From Lachnospiraceae bacterium (GTDB lineage: Bacteria; Bacillota; Clostridia; Lachnospirales; Lachnospiraceae): a stretch of 64,000 nt of DNA. The position numbers and the translations under genes are program-made. The notes beneath the pieces are model-generated. The model was not told where the DNA came from and made no database searches. It saw only the letters and a program-made list of their open reading frames with translations. Below are positions 9,174 to 17,706 of this stretch, piece by piece (position 1 is the first letter of the stretch; every line of letters starts with the position of its first letter). The DNA lies in NCBI GenBank assembly GCA_900766915.1, contig CAAFXE010000057.1, positions 30,513 through 94,512 on the forward strand, given 5' to 3'.

Positions 9174-9869
9174 ATGAATACAAATAAAACATGGGAAGAT
9201 TACAGTAAAAAGACACATATTTTAGGCCGGTTGTTGAGCCTGATCACCCTGGTACTGCTTCTTGGTGCACCATTTCTCATTGGCAGGTATCTCGGTGCAT
9301 TTCCGGATATGAAAGCGGTTGGAAAAGGTTTCTTATCCGTAGGAGTCGTGTGGCTTGTCAGCAGTGTGGCTGAGTTTTTGATCTATACACCAATGCTTGG
9401 ATCCGGCGGCGGTTATCTTGCTTTTATCACAGGTAACCTGATCAATATGAAGATTCCATGTGCCATGAATGCAAGGGATATGGTTGGTGCCGAAGCAGGA
9501 ACTATAGAAAATGAGATTATTTCAACGATTTCCATAGCTACTTCTTCGTTAGTGACCATTGTCGTACTGGCACTGGGGGTTCTTTTGATGGTGCCATTAC
9601 AGCCCATCCTTCAAAGCCCGGTACTGCAGCCGGCTTTTGAAAATGTTGTACCTGCTTTATTTGGAGCCATGGCATATAAATATTATAGAAAAAATATGAA
9701 GCTTGCCGTTTTTCCTTTGGTCATCATGAGTGCATTGTTCCTATTTGTGCCCGGTTTGATCGGGTCCACAAGCTTCATGATCGTTCCATCGGGTGCAATT
9801 GCCATTGGAGTAGCTTTCCTATTTTATAGAAGAGGTAAGAAAGCAAAGGAAAGCGAAGGTGATGTATAA
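9174..9869 (+). CDS. Membrane protein of unknown function, DUF5058 partner
   Basis: A 231-residue polytopic membrane protein that I cannot name. It has an N-terminal cytoplasmic stretch, then roughly six hydrophobic segments, with glycine-rich turns such as GSGGGYLAFITGNLINMKIP and a C-terminal basic tail. It lies 31 bases after the DUF5058 gene and its stop codon touches the start of the M20 peptidase gene (no bases between), so translation of the three is probably coupled. The GSGGGY...TGN...MKIPCA region resembles substrate-loop sequences of secondary transporters, but this is pattern-based only. Confidence 0.6.
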   Translation: MNTNKTWEDYSKKTHILGRLLSLITLVLLLGAPFLIGRYLGAFPDMKAVGKGFLSVGVVWLVSSVAEFLIYTPMLGSGGGYLAFITGNLINMKIPCAMNARDMVGAEAGTIENEIISTISIATSSLVTIVVLALGVLLMVPLQPILQSPVLQPAFENVVPALFGAMAYKYYRKNMKLAVFPLVIMSALFLFVPGLIGSTSFMIVPSGAIAIGVAFLFYRRGKKAKESEGDV

Positions 9870-11318
9870 ATGAGTATCGTAAAGATTTTGTTATTACTCG
9901 TTCTTGCAGTCATTTGTGTGCTGGTTTTCCTGCTGTTGATTGCAGTGGTAAAAACGCTGTTGACGAAATCCGGGAAATCCACTTATGTGGCCTGTGAGGA
10001 TGAGGAAGAGTCTCTTCGATTGGCACAGAAGATATCAAAAATGATTCAATATGACACCACTTCTTATACCGATAGGCAGGAAAGAGAAAAATTTTTAGGC
10101 TTTCATCAGGTGTTGGAAGAATTATTTCCGCTGGTACATAAAAATTTGGAAAAAACAGAGATAGATGGTAATTTGCTGTTTTACTGGAAGGGAAAATCCA
10201 GTGAAAAACCAATTCTTTTGATGAGCCATCAGGATGTGGTTCCGGCGGAAGGCGTCTGGGAGCATGAGCCATTCTCCGGTGATATTGCAGATGGAAAAGT
10301 CTGGGGCCGTGGTGCGTCAGACACCAAATGTTCTGTCATGGCATTTTTTGAAGCTGTGGAAAGTTTACTGGCGGAAGGCTTTGAGCCGCCAACAGATGTA
10401 TATCTTGCCTCCAGCTGTACCGAAGAATGGGGAGGTGACGGAGCACCGAAGATCGTTGCGGAACTTCAGAGACGGGGAATCGAATTGTTTATCGTCTGTG
10501 ATGAGGGCGGTGGAATTATTACAGACCCAATCGGCGGAATTTATGGTAATTTCGCCATGATCGGTGTCTTTGAAAAGGGAAAAGCTGATGTGAAATTCAC
10601 CGCCAAAAGTACAGGAGGCCATGCCAGTGCACCTTCGAAGAATACACCCATTGCAAGACTTGCGTCACTGGTTGATGAATTTGAAAATCATTCTCCATTT
10701 CAGAAAAAGATGCTTCCGGAGGTGGAAGCCATGTTTCAGGAATTGTCGGGCTATGCATCCTTCGGGATGAAACTGGTTCTTGGAAATCTTTGGCTGTTTA
10801 AACCTCTTATCATTGCAGTGTTGCCCAAAATCAGTGCACAGGCAGCTGCGATGTTAAAGACCACCATTGCATTTACGGTACAGTCCGGATCAGATGCCTA
10901 TAATGTGATCCCACAGGAGGCAACTCTGGGTGCAAACATGAGGTTTATTCCCCATCAGGGAGAAAAAGAAAGTCTTGAGATCGTAAAAAATATTGCCAAA
11001 AAGCATGGTGTGGAAATGGAAGTCCTTCATTCCAATGATTACTCGGAGCCGGTGGATATCCATGGAGATGGTTATCAGCTTGTAAAACAGGTCATTGAGA
11101 AAACATTTCCGGGTCTTCCATCCAGTCCTTATGTGATGACCGGCGCCACGGATGCACATTTTTATCAGCCGGTTTGCAAAAACTGCATCAGATTTGCTCC
11201 TGTGATCTATGGACCGGAGCAAATGGCCGGCATGCATGGTATCAATGAAAATATTGAGTACAACTGCCTACCGGGAGCAGTGAGATTTTATCGAAACCTG
11301 ATTATGGCAGAAAAGTGA
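9870..11318 (+). CDS. Membrane-anchored M20 family metallopeptidase
   Basis: A 482-residue M20 dinuclear-zinc hydrolase with an N-terminal membrane segment (about residues 5-28). Metal and catalytic motifs are present: SHQDVVP with GRGASDTKCS (His, Asp), SCTEEWGGDG (catalytic and metal Glu), CDEGGG, and a late TGATDAHFY...MHGINENI block (metal His). The dimerisation domain has STGGHASAP. Length, anchor and motif spelling resemble the carboxypeptidase S/PM20D1 branch, which cleaves peptides or N-acyl amino acids. Substrate is not shown. The direct coupling to two membrane proteins suggests it hydrolyses something they move. No signal peptidase site is evident, so the domain may face either side. 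Confidence 0.85.
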   Translation: MSIVKILLLLVLAVICVLVFLLLIAVVKTLLTKSGKSTYVACEDEEESLRLAQKISKMIQYDTTSYTDRQEREKFLGFHQVLEELFPLVHKNLEKTEIDGNLLFYWKGKSSEKPILLMSHQDVVPAEGVWEHEPFSGDIADGKVWGRGASDTKCSVMAFFEAVESLLAEGFEPPTDVYLASSCTEEWGGDGAPKIVAELQRRGIELFIVCDEGGGIITDPIGGIYGNFAMIGVFEKGKADVKFTAKSTGGHASAPSKNTPIARLASLVDEFENHSPFQKKMLPEVEAMFQELSGYASFGMKLVLGNLWLFKPLIIAVLPKISAQAAAMLKTTIAFTVQSGSDAYNVIPQEATLGANMRFIPHQGEKESLEIVKNIAKKHGVEMEVLHSNDYSEPVDIHGDGYQLVKQVIEKTFPGLPSSPYVMTGATDAHFYQPVCKNCIRFAPVIYGPEQMAGMHGINENIEYNCLPGAVRFYRNLIMAEK

Positions 11319-11371
11319 AGAATTATGTTTATTCAGTAGGTAATGTTCTGCAAGAAAAAATCGATTAATAC

Positions 11372-11400
11372 TTGCCATATTCTGTAAATATGACTAGAAT
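11372..11400 (+). promoter_or_regulatory. Candidate sigma-A promoter for aspartokinase
   Basis: TTGCCA (11372-11377), 17-base spacer, TAGAAT (11395-11400). It leaves a leader of about 100 bases. I looked for a lysine riboswitch in this leader and did not find its conserved core. Confidence 0.6.
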
Positions 11401-11504
11401 ACTTATGGCAGATTTTATGTCTGCAGATTATTGGATATATTGCCCGTAGATAGGTCATGAAGCGGGCGCAGATGAATTATTAAGAAAGAAAAGGAATTTT
11501 TTCA

Positions 11505-12821
11505 ATGAAAAAAGTAGTTAAATTTGGCGGAAGCTCATTGGCAAGTGCAGAGCAGTTTAAGAAGGTCGGTAATATCATCCATGCAGATGAAAGTCGTGTA
11601 TATGTGGTACCTTCTGCACCGGGAAAAAGATTCCCGGAGGACACAAAGGTAACGGATATGCTTCTTCATGTGTATGAAACTGCAAATGAAGGTAAGGATA
11701 TCACAGAGGAAATCAAAGCCATTAAGGCAAGATATGATGAAATTATTACCGGACTGGAGCTTAAAGATTTTACGCTGGATAAAGAGTTTGAAGAAATCAC
11801 GGAAGCTTTAAGAACTGAGCCCCGGAAGGATTATGCAGCCTCCAGAGGAGAATATCTGAATGGAAAGATTATGGCAGCTTATCTTGGCATAGAGTTTATT
11901 GATGCTGCAGAGGTGATCTTCTTTAATGCGGAGGGCAATCTAAACAGTTATAAGACAGAGAAAATGATGTCTGCCAGATTATCCCAGTGTGAACGTGCTG
12001 TTATTCCGGGATTTTACGGTACCGGCAAGGACGGCAAGGTCAAGACCTTCTCACGTGGAGGTTCGGATGTGACGGGATCTATTGTGGCACAGGCAAGCCG
12101 CGCAGACGTATATGAAAACTGGACCGATGTATCAGGATTCCTTGTTACAGATCCCCGCATTGTCCCGAATCCGAAGCCAATTAAATATATTACTTACCGT
12201 GAACTTCGTGAATTATCTTATATGGGTGCGTCTGTATTGCATGAAGACGCTATTTTCCCGGTTCGTCATTGTGGTATTCCAATCAATATTCGTAATACCA
12301 ATGCACCGGAGGATGCCGGAACCTGGATCGTAGAAAGTACGGCACAGAAACAGGAGAATGTTATTACGGGAATTGCAGGAAAGAAGGATTTTTGTACCAT
12401 CTTTATTTCCAAAGCAATGATGAATTCGGAAATCGGATTTGGACGCAAGGTTTTGCAGGCTTTTGAACAAAATGATATTTCTTTTGAACATATGCCTTCC
12501 GGTATTGATACCATGACGGTTGTAGCCCATGCAGATGAATTTATGCATAAAGAGCAAAGCGTTGTATCCGCCATCCACAGACTGGCAGAACCGGATTCTG
12601 TAGAAATTGAAGCTGAACTTGCACTGATCGCAGTCGTAGGACGCGGCATGAAATCAGCAAGTGGTACGGCAGGTAAGTTATTTAGCGCACTGGCAAAAGA
12701 AGATATCAACATCAAGATGATTGATCAGGGTTCTTCGGAGCTTAATATCATCATTGGTGTTAAAAATGATGATTTTGAAACAGCAATCAGAGCAATTTAC
12801 AATACTTTTATTAAGGATTAA
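11505..12821 (+). CDS. Aspartate kinase
   Basis: A 438-residue monofunctional aspartokinase that phosphorylates aspartate at the head of the lysine, threonine, methionine and diaminopimelate pathway. The amino acid kinase domain shows KFGGSSLA at the N-terminus, the substrate-side SRGEYLNGKIMA, and FSRGGSDVTGSIVA with the nucleotide/aspartate loop. Two C-terminal ACT domains follow (about residues 310-438; IAVVGRGMKSASGTAGK and IDQGSSELNIIIGV mark the regulatory site), so feedback inhibition is expected. It is preceded by its own promoter and no pathway partner is adjacent. In many Lachnospiraceae this form is the general aspartokinase; the isoform (I, II or III) cannot be set here. Confidence 0.94.
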   Translation: MKKVVKFGGSSLASAEQFKKVGNIIHADESRVYVVPSAPGKRFPEDTKVTDMLLHVYETANEGKDITEEIKAIKARYDEIITGLELKDFTLDKEFEEITEALRTEPRKDYAASRGEYLNGKIMAAYLGIEFIDAAEVIFFNAEGNLNSYKTEKMMSARLSQCERAVIPGFYGTGKDGKVKTFSRGGSDVTGSIVAQASRADVYENWTDVSGFLVTDPRIVPNPKPIKYITYRELRELSYMGASVLHEDAIFPVRHCGIPINIRNTNAPEDAGTWIVESTAQKQENVITGIAGKKDFCTIFISKAMMNSEIGFGRKVLQAFEQNDISFEHMPSGIDTMTVVAHADEFMHKEQSVVSAIHRLAEPDSVEIEAELALIAVVGRGMKSASGTAGKLFSALAKEDINIKMIDQGSSELNIIIGVKNDDFETAIRAIYNTFIKD

Positions 12822-12863
12822 AATTGAGTGCCCCGATTACTCCATTTGTGAGGTTGTGAAATC

Positions 12864-13619
12864 ATGGAACGTAATTTTGAAATCAATGAAAAAGGGCATA
12901 ATATCCGCTGCAAAATTTATTACAATAAGCTGCCTGATATTAAGAAAGTTGTCCTATTCTGCCATGGCTTTGCCGGGCATAAGGATAACAGTGCCGCTGC
13001 AAAGTTTGCAGAAAGGGTATTATCAAAGTATAAAGGTATTGCCATCATCGTATTTAACTGGCCCTGTCACGGAAATGATGTAAAGAAAAAACTTATGTTA
13101 TCTGATTGTGAAACCTATCTGGAGCTGGTCATTGACTATGTAAAAAAGCAGTATCAGACGGACAAAATCTACGCCTATGCTACAAGCTTTGGAGGCTATG
13201 TTGTCTTAAAATATATAGCTGCATATGGAAATCCTTTTGTAAAAATTGCCTTAAGGTGTCCGGCAGTGGCAATGTATGATGTTTTGGCAAACAAGGTCAT
13301 GAATCAGGAGGAATGTTCACTGATTCAAAAAGGGAAAAATGTTTCTGTTGGTTTTGACCGGAAAATAGAAGTAAATCCGCAGTTTCTCAGTGATCTTCAG
13401 AATGCCGATATACGGAAAAACAGCTATCTGGAATATGCAGATGATATCCTGCTGATCCACGGCACGAAGGATGAGATGGTTTCTTATGAAACTGTGAAGG
13501 AATTCTCAGAAGATCAGGTCATTGAAATGATTACAGTGGAAAATGCGGATCACAGATTTCAGAATCAGTCATGTATGGAGCTTGCAACCAAAGCTGTTTT
13601 AAACTTTTTTGAGTTTTAG
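12864..13619 (+). CDS. Alpha/beta hydrolase
   Basis: A 251-residue serine hydrolase of the alpha/beta fold. The oxyanion region is LFCHGFAGHKDN. The nucleophile elbow is ATSFGGY, where the first Gly of the usual GxSxG is Ala. The acid residue is in IHGTKDEMV and the catalytic His is in NADHRF. These place it with small esterases or acyl-peptide hydrolases; the substrate is unknown. It has no signal peptide and should be cytoplasmic. It follows aspartokinase by 42 bases and precedes the AlkD-like gene by 43 bases, and all three may be one transcript, though there is no functional link I can see. Confidence 0.85.
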   Translation: MERNFEINEKGHNIRCKIYYNKLPDIKKVVLFCHGFAGHKDNSAAAKFAERVLSKYKGIAIIVFNWPCHGNDVKKKLMLSDCETYLELVIDYVKKQYQTDKIYAYATSFGGYVVLKYIAAYGNPFVKIALRCPAVAMYDVLANKVMNQEECSLIQKGKNVSVGFDRKIEVNPQFLSDLQNADIRKNSYLEYADDILLIHGTKDEMVSYETVKEFSEDQVIEMITVENADHRFQNQSCMELATKAVLNFFEF

Positions 13620-13662
13620 AGGGAAAAAATATCTGTCTATAAAAGCAGCGGAGGTTCATTTT

Positions 13663-14349
13663 ATGACGATCAGGGAAAGCCTGTTGGCATTACAGGAGCC
13701 TGAAAACGCAGAATTTCAGGCAAAGCTTACCCCGGGAATCCCCAGAGAAAAATTTTGGGGTGTACGGGTACCTGAGATCAGGAAGCTGGAAAAGCAGATT
13801 AGAAACACAGCAGAGTGCGAAGCGTTTCTAAATACATTACCACATGAGTATTATGATGAAAATTTGCTTCACAGTGTTATGATTTCTAACATGAAAGATT
13901 ACAATGCTGTGATTGATGCTATTGAAAAATTTTTGCCATATGTGGACAACTGGGCAGTGTGTGATACTTTGCGCCCCGTCATCTTTAAAAAGAAAAAAGA
14001 GGGATTGATGGACAAGATTCAGGAGTGGATTGCATCAAAAGAAACTTATACCTGCAGATTTGGAATTGATATGTTGATGACCTATTACCTGGATCAGGAT
14101 TTTTTGCCGGAATATTTGGAGCTTCCGACATCGATACATTCCGGGGAATACTATGTGAATATGATGATCGCATGGTACTATGCCACAGCACTTGCAAAGC
14201 AGTGGGATGATACCATTCCTTATCTGGAAGAAAAAAGGCTGGATCTGTGGGTACATAACAAAACCATTCAGAAAGCCTGTGAAAGCTACCGAATTACGGA
14301 TGAGCAAAAAGCGTACTTAAGAACACTGAAACAAACTTCCCTGTTTTAA
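13663..14349 (+). CDS. DNA alkylation repair protein, AlkD-like
   Basis: A 228-residue alpha-helical HEAT-repeat protein of the AlkD family. AlkD glycosylases remove bulky or positively charged N3/N7 alkyl purines. Seen: the N-terminal GVRVPEIRKLEKQIR, the VDNWAVCDTLRP segment that carries the family's conserved Trp/Asp near the DNA lesion, the RFGIDMLMTYY repeat and the MMIAWYYATALAKQW motif. The ATG at 13663 has a GCGGAGG site; an earlier in-frame ATG would overlap the end of the hydrolase gene. Many gut Clostridia carry one or more such proteins whose role in repair has not been tested. Confidence 0.88.
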   Translation: MTIRESLLALQEPENAEFQAKLTPGIPREKFWGVRVPEIRKLEKQIRNTAECEAFLNTLPHEYYDENLLHSVMISNMKDYNAVIDAIEKFLPYVDNWAVCDTLRPVIFKKKKEGLMDKIQEWIASKETYTCRFGIDMLMTYYLDQDFLPEYLELPTSIHSGEYYVNMMIAWYYATALAKQWDDTIPYLEEKRLDLWVHNKTIQKACESYRITDEQKAYLRTLKQTSLF

Positions 14350-14432
14350 TAAAAAATTAAGAGAATATGACTTGTTTTTTGCGACAGATGGTTCATAATG
14401 AAGGTAGAAAAAGCAGAAGGGAGTGATTGCCG

Positions 14433-14924
14433 ATGGATATTCAGGTATCGGAAGAAGTATCACCGGCATACCTGTCAGAAGTGGGACATATCCTTGAAAA
14501 TCAGGAATTTTTGTCTCTGGCAAGCTACGTACACCATCAATGGACAAACCGTCTGATGCATAGCATCAATGTTTCCTATATGTCATGGATCATTGCAAAG
14601 AAACTTAGATGTGATGCAAGGGCCGCTGCAAGAGCTGGCTTACTGCATGACTTTTGCCCCTATGATTTTAAGGTCAAAACTCCGACCGGAGAACATCAGG
14701 CTTTTTATCATCCCAAGGCAGCAGCAAAAAACAGCCTTGAGACATTTTCCATCAGTGCACGGGAAAAGGATGCTATTCTGACTCATATGTTTCCGTTGGG
14801 ACCTCTTCCCAGAAACAGGGAAGCGTGGATCATTACGATGGCCGATAAGGTTTGTGCGATTTTGGAAGTATGCCATATCGCTGTAGCTTTGGCAAGACGT
14901 AATCGTGTGATTGTATCTTATTAA
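14433..14924 (+). CDS. HD-domain protein
   Basis: A 163-residue HD-superfamily protein. The metal motif is visible as H-x(n)-HD: HSINVSYMS near residue 45 supplies the first His, and GLLHDFCPYD supplies the HD pair around residue 75. HPKAAAKNS and ILTHMFPLG supply later His residues. HD proteins are usually phosphohydrolases acting on nucleotides or phosphate esters. The substrate is unknown. I chose the ATG at 14433, which has an AGAAGGGAG site; a TTG two codons upstream is possible. The gene has its own terminator. Confidence 0.82.
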   Translation: MDIQVSEEVSPAYLSEVGHILENQEFLSLASYVHHQWTNRLMHSINVSYMSWIIAKKLRCDARAAARAGLLHDFCPYDFKVKTPTGEHQAFYHPKAAAKNSLETFSISAREKDAILTHMFPLGPLPRNREAWIITMADKVCAILEVCHIAVALARRNRVIVSY

Positions 14925-14933
14925 GAAAGAATG

Positions 14934-14973
14934 CCTGCTGTGTGAAAGATAAATTTCATACAGCAGGTTTTTT
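14934..14973 (+). terminator. Intrinsic terminator after the HD-domain gene
   Basis: A 14-base-pair stem (14934-14947 with 14954-14967, six-base loop) followed by six T residues. Confidence 0.88.
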
Positions 14974-15036
14974 GTGTCAGACTTTCTTTTTATGGAAAAA
15001 AATTGGATGGTATGCTATGATGAGAAACAGGAATGT

Positions 15037-15216
15037 TCAATGCTCCTCTTTTTTGACTGCTTTGGGTAAAAAGGGGTAGAGTTCTTCGTAATTTTCTACT
15101 TCCTCCTCATTTTGGATGCCGGCGGGAATCAGTCCGGTGCAGTCCTGTGCGGAGGATACTTTCAGGAAGTCATATTCTTCTTCGAAAGAAGGGGGATTTG
15201 TTTTTTGTTTATTCAT
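15037..15216 (-). CDS. Small conserved-looking acidic protein, 59 residues
   Basis: A short minus-strand gene. The start ATG at 15216 has an AAGGAG ribosome site seven bases upstream, while the longer frame through it lacks a credible start. The protein is acidic and soluble. A central SAQDCTGLIPA is followed by EEEVENYEELYPFLP. I recognise the pattern SAxDCTGLIPA...E.YEELYP from small hypothetical proteins of Lachnospiraceae, but know of no function. It lies alone, divergent from cysK, whose start is 103 bases away. The single Cys in a conserved motif could matter for metal binding or disulfide formation. Confidence 0.7.
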   Translation of the reverse strand: MNKQKTNPPSFEEEYDFLKVSSAQDCTGLIPAGIQNEEEVENYEELYPFLPKAVKKEEH

Positions 15217-15318
15217 AAATACTCCTTTTCTAACTATGATGATTAGTAAAAGAGTATTTGCAGTTTTCAATAAAAAATTCATGACCGTTTTCCCGGTCAC
15301 TATGGAAAGGAGAAATAA

Positions 15319-16248
15319 ATGATTTATAATAATGTACTGGAGGCTGTCGGCCACACACCCATGATCAGACTGAATCATATGGTTGAGGAGGACAGCGCAG
15401 AGGTTTTAGTGAAATTCGAGGCACTGAATGTGGGTGGTTCCATCAAAACGAGAACAGCCCTGAATATGATCGAAGAAGCTGAAAAGCAGGGAAAGATCAA
15501 TCAGGATACTATCATCGTGGAACCCACCAGCGGTAACCAGGGAATCGGCCTTGCACTGGTGGGGGCTGTCAAGGGATACAGAACCATAATTATCATGCCC
15601 GATTCTGTCAGCGAGGAGCGAAGAAAACTGGTGAGACATTATGGGGCAGAAGTGAAGCTGATCCATGATGCGGGTGATATTGGTGCATGTATTGACGAAT
15701 GTCTTCAGACGGCGCTTGCCATGGCAAAAAAGAATCCAAATGTATTTGTGCCCCAGCAGTTTGCAAATCAGGATAATACGATGGCACATAAAAAATATAC
15801 TGCACTGGAAATGATGGAGCAGGTAGCAGGACCTATTCATGGATTCTGTTCCGGAATTGGTACAGGAGGTACCATCACAGGAATTGGAGAAGTGTTGAAA
15901 GCACAGTATCCGGACATGGAAATCTGGGCAGTGGAACCTGAAAATGCAGCAATTTTAGCAGGGGGAACCATCGGAACCCATCTGCAGATGGGAATCGGTG
16001 ACGGAATTATTCCGGAGATTCTGAATCAGAAGATTTACGATGACATTTATATTGTAAAAGATGATGAAGCGCTTCAGACTGCCAAAAGGCTTGCCAGAGA
16101 AGAAGGACTGATGTGCGGAATTTCCAGCGGAACCAATGTGGCCGCAGCATTGAAGCTTGCAAAAAAGCTTGGAAAGGGAAAAACAGTTGTGACAGTGCTT
16201 CCTGATACTGCGGAACGATATTTCTCCACACCGTTATTTGAAGAGTAA
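15319..16248 (+). CDS. cysK: Cysteine synthase (O-acetylserine sulfhydrylase)
   Basis: A 309-residue PLP enzyme that makes cysteine from O-acetylserine and sulfide. The PLP lysine sits in GGSIKTRTA near residue 40. The substrate-binding loop is EPTSGNQGIG (the family TSGNTGI block), and the phosphate-binding glycine loop is GIGTGGTITG. The C-terminal ISSGTNVAAAL carries the conserved Ser that contacts the pyridine nitrogen. Length and motifs are normal. The spelling KTRTA instead of the more common KDR-A is usual for this clostridial branch as I recall it. No cysE is next to it, and the T-box or CymR control often seen is not apparent in the 100-base upstream gap. Confidence 0.93.
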   Translation: MIYNNVLEAVGHTPMIRLNHMVEEDSAEVLVKFEALNVGGSIKTRTALNMIEEAEKQGKINQDTIIVEPTSGNQGIGLALVGAVKGYRTIIIMPDSVSEERRKLVRHYGAEVKLIHDAGDIGACIDECLQTALAMAKKNPNVFVPQQFANQDNTMAHKKYTALEMMEQVAGPIHGFCSGIGTGGTITGIGEVLKAQYPDMEIWAVEPENAAILAGGTIGTHLQMGIGDGIIPEILNQKIYDDIYIVKDDEALQTAKRLAREEGLMCGISSGTNVAAALKLAKKLGKGKTVVTVLPDTAERYFSTPLFEE

Positions 16249-16380
16249 TGCTTTGAGGGTCGAACTCTCATGGGAAATTAAGAAATAAATAAGAAAATCA
16301 TTATGGAATTACCTGTTGCCTGGAAGTATAATGGCCTGTGTGAAAATTCACAGAATATTTCAAGGTGACAGGTGATTTTT

Positions 16381-17331
16381 ATGAGAAAAAAGAAAAAATC
16401 TATTTTTGTGAAGTTGATAAATTTTTTGATCATTTTACTGATCCTTTTGGGGATTACTGTTTATCTGGTGTCAGATTTCCTGTATGACAAAATGGATTAT
16501 AAAGAAGTTGAATCTGTTTCCGAGGAAAATTTCCGAAAAGACGGGGTAACCAATATTCTTTTAATTGGGAATGATTCCAGAGAACAGGGGGAGGATGGAC
16601 GCTCGGATGCCATCATCCTACTGTCTATCAGCGATAAAACGAAGAGTGTTCATATGACTTCGATTTTAAGAGATATTTATGTGGATATCCCGGGACATGA
16701 CGGAAACCGCATCAACGCCGCTTATGCATATGGCGGGCCTGAGCTTCTGATGGAAACCGTGGAAAAAAATCTGGATATTGAAGTCAACCGTTACATGCTT
16801 GTGAACTTCCAGGCTTTTGCAAATCTTGTAGATGCAGTGGGCGGCGTGGATCTGGAAGTTACCAATGAAGAGGTTCAGTATATCAACGGATATCTGGTAG
16901 AATATAATATGCTCCAGGGAAATCCGGAAGGGACAGATTATCTGGACACTTCTTTAAGTGGTAATATCCATTTGAATGGACCACAGGCACTTGCCTATTG
17001 TCGTAACCGTTACATTGGAACTGATTTTGCCCGGACGGAGAGGCAGCGAAAGGTGTTGTCAGCGGTGATCAAAAATCTTCCGAAGGCGATTCTTAGCAAT
17101 CCAACCGGGTTGATGGATGGTCTGATGGAAAATCTCACTACAAATCTTACGAAGCCGGAATTTGCAGGGCTTATATTGCAGGCTCCAAAGCTCATGACTT
17201 ACGAGCTGGTACAGGGAATGATACCGCAGGCGGGTACTTATTCTGATGCAAAGATTCGGGGAATGGCTGTTCTGCAGGTGGATTTTGAGGCAAATAAAGA
17301 ATATATAAACATGGAAATATATGGAAAATAA
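16381..17331 (+). CDS. LytR-CpsA-Psr (LCP) family protein
   Basis: An extracytoplasmic LCP phosphotransferase that attaches wall teichoic acid or other glycopolymers from lipid carriers to peptidoglycan. It has a short basic N-terminus, one membrane segment (about residues 8-31), and the LCP domain. The domain shows NILLIGNDSREQ, GRSDAIILLS with the metal-binding Asp, HMTSILRDIYVDIPG with the conserved Arg, INAAYAYGG, and the late LAYCRNRYIGTDFARTERQ with the arginines that bind the lipid pyrophosphate. The ATG at 16381 has an AGGTG site; a GTG three codons upstream is an alternative. It has no glycan-synthesis neighbours, so the polymer it handles is unknown. Confidence 0.92.
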   Translation: MRKKKKSIFVKLINFLIILLILLGITVYLVSDFLYDKMDYKEVESVSEENFRKDGVTNILLIGNDSREQGEDGRSDAIILLSISDKTKSVHMTSILRDIYVDIPGHDGNRINAAYAYGGPELLMETVEKNLDIEVNRYMLVNFQAFANLVDAVGGVDLEVTNEEVQYINGYLVEYNMLQGNPEGTDYLDTSLSGNIHLNGPQALAYCRNRYIGTDFARTERQRKVLSAVIKNLPKAILSNPTGLMDGLMENLTTNLTKPEFAGLILQAPKLMTYELVQGMIPQAGTYSDAKIRGMAVLQVDFEANKEYINMEIYGK

Positions 17332-17346
17332 ATAAGTGTGGATATC

Positions 17347-17706
17347 ATGGAATATATGATAAAAGAATTGCGGGATATGACTGGAATGACGCAAAAGGCG
17401 TTTGCACAAATGTATGGAATACCTCTTAGTACATTGCGTAAATGGGAACAAGGGGAAGCGTCACCGGCACCGTATGTTTTAAGATTAATTGCAGGAACCC
17501 TTCCAAGTACAAAGGACATTTTGCAAGATGGATTCTTTGAGAATTTTTCAAAAAGGAAAAGATATTTGGAAATAGCGGGGTGGGACATAGTCCCCATTCC
17601 CGCACAGGTATCTTCGCACCACATTCCGAAAATAATTAATCAGCATGAGCTCTATCGTACAATTCCTGAATATCAGGAGGAAATTTGTCGGGCATCATTT
17701 CGTTGA
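17347..17706 (+). CDS. HTH (XRE-type) regulator, 3' end overlapping the MerR gene
   Basis: A protein of about 119 residues with a clear helix-turn-helix: MTGMTQKAFAQMYGIPLSTLRKWEQG at residues about 11-36 (written here as MTQKAFAQMYGIP and LSTLRKWEQG). The region after residue 50 has no recognised domain. The last 24 codons are read from DNA that, on the other strand, is the end of the MerR gene; the two converge and overlap by 71 bases. Either this gene has lost its original 3' end to a rearrangement, or it is naturally this long. ATG at 17347 is preferred to a GTG three codons earlier. It begins 15 bases after the LCP gene. Confidence 0.6.
   Translation: MEYMIKELRDMTGMTQKAFAQMYGIPLSTLRKWEQGEASPAPYVLRLIAGTLPSTKDILQDGFFENFSKRKRYLEIAGWDIVPIPAQVSSHHIPKIINQHELYRTIPEYQEEICRASFR

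Noticed and set aside
11319..11504. Possible lysine riboswitch before aspartokinase
   Set aside because: The conserved core pieces seen at 60412-60572 are absent; only a promoter and weak hairpins are visible.
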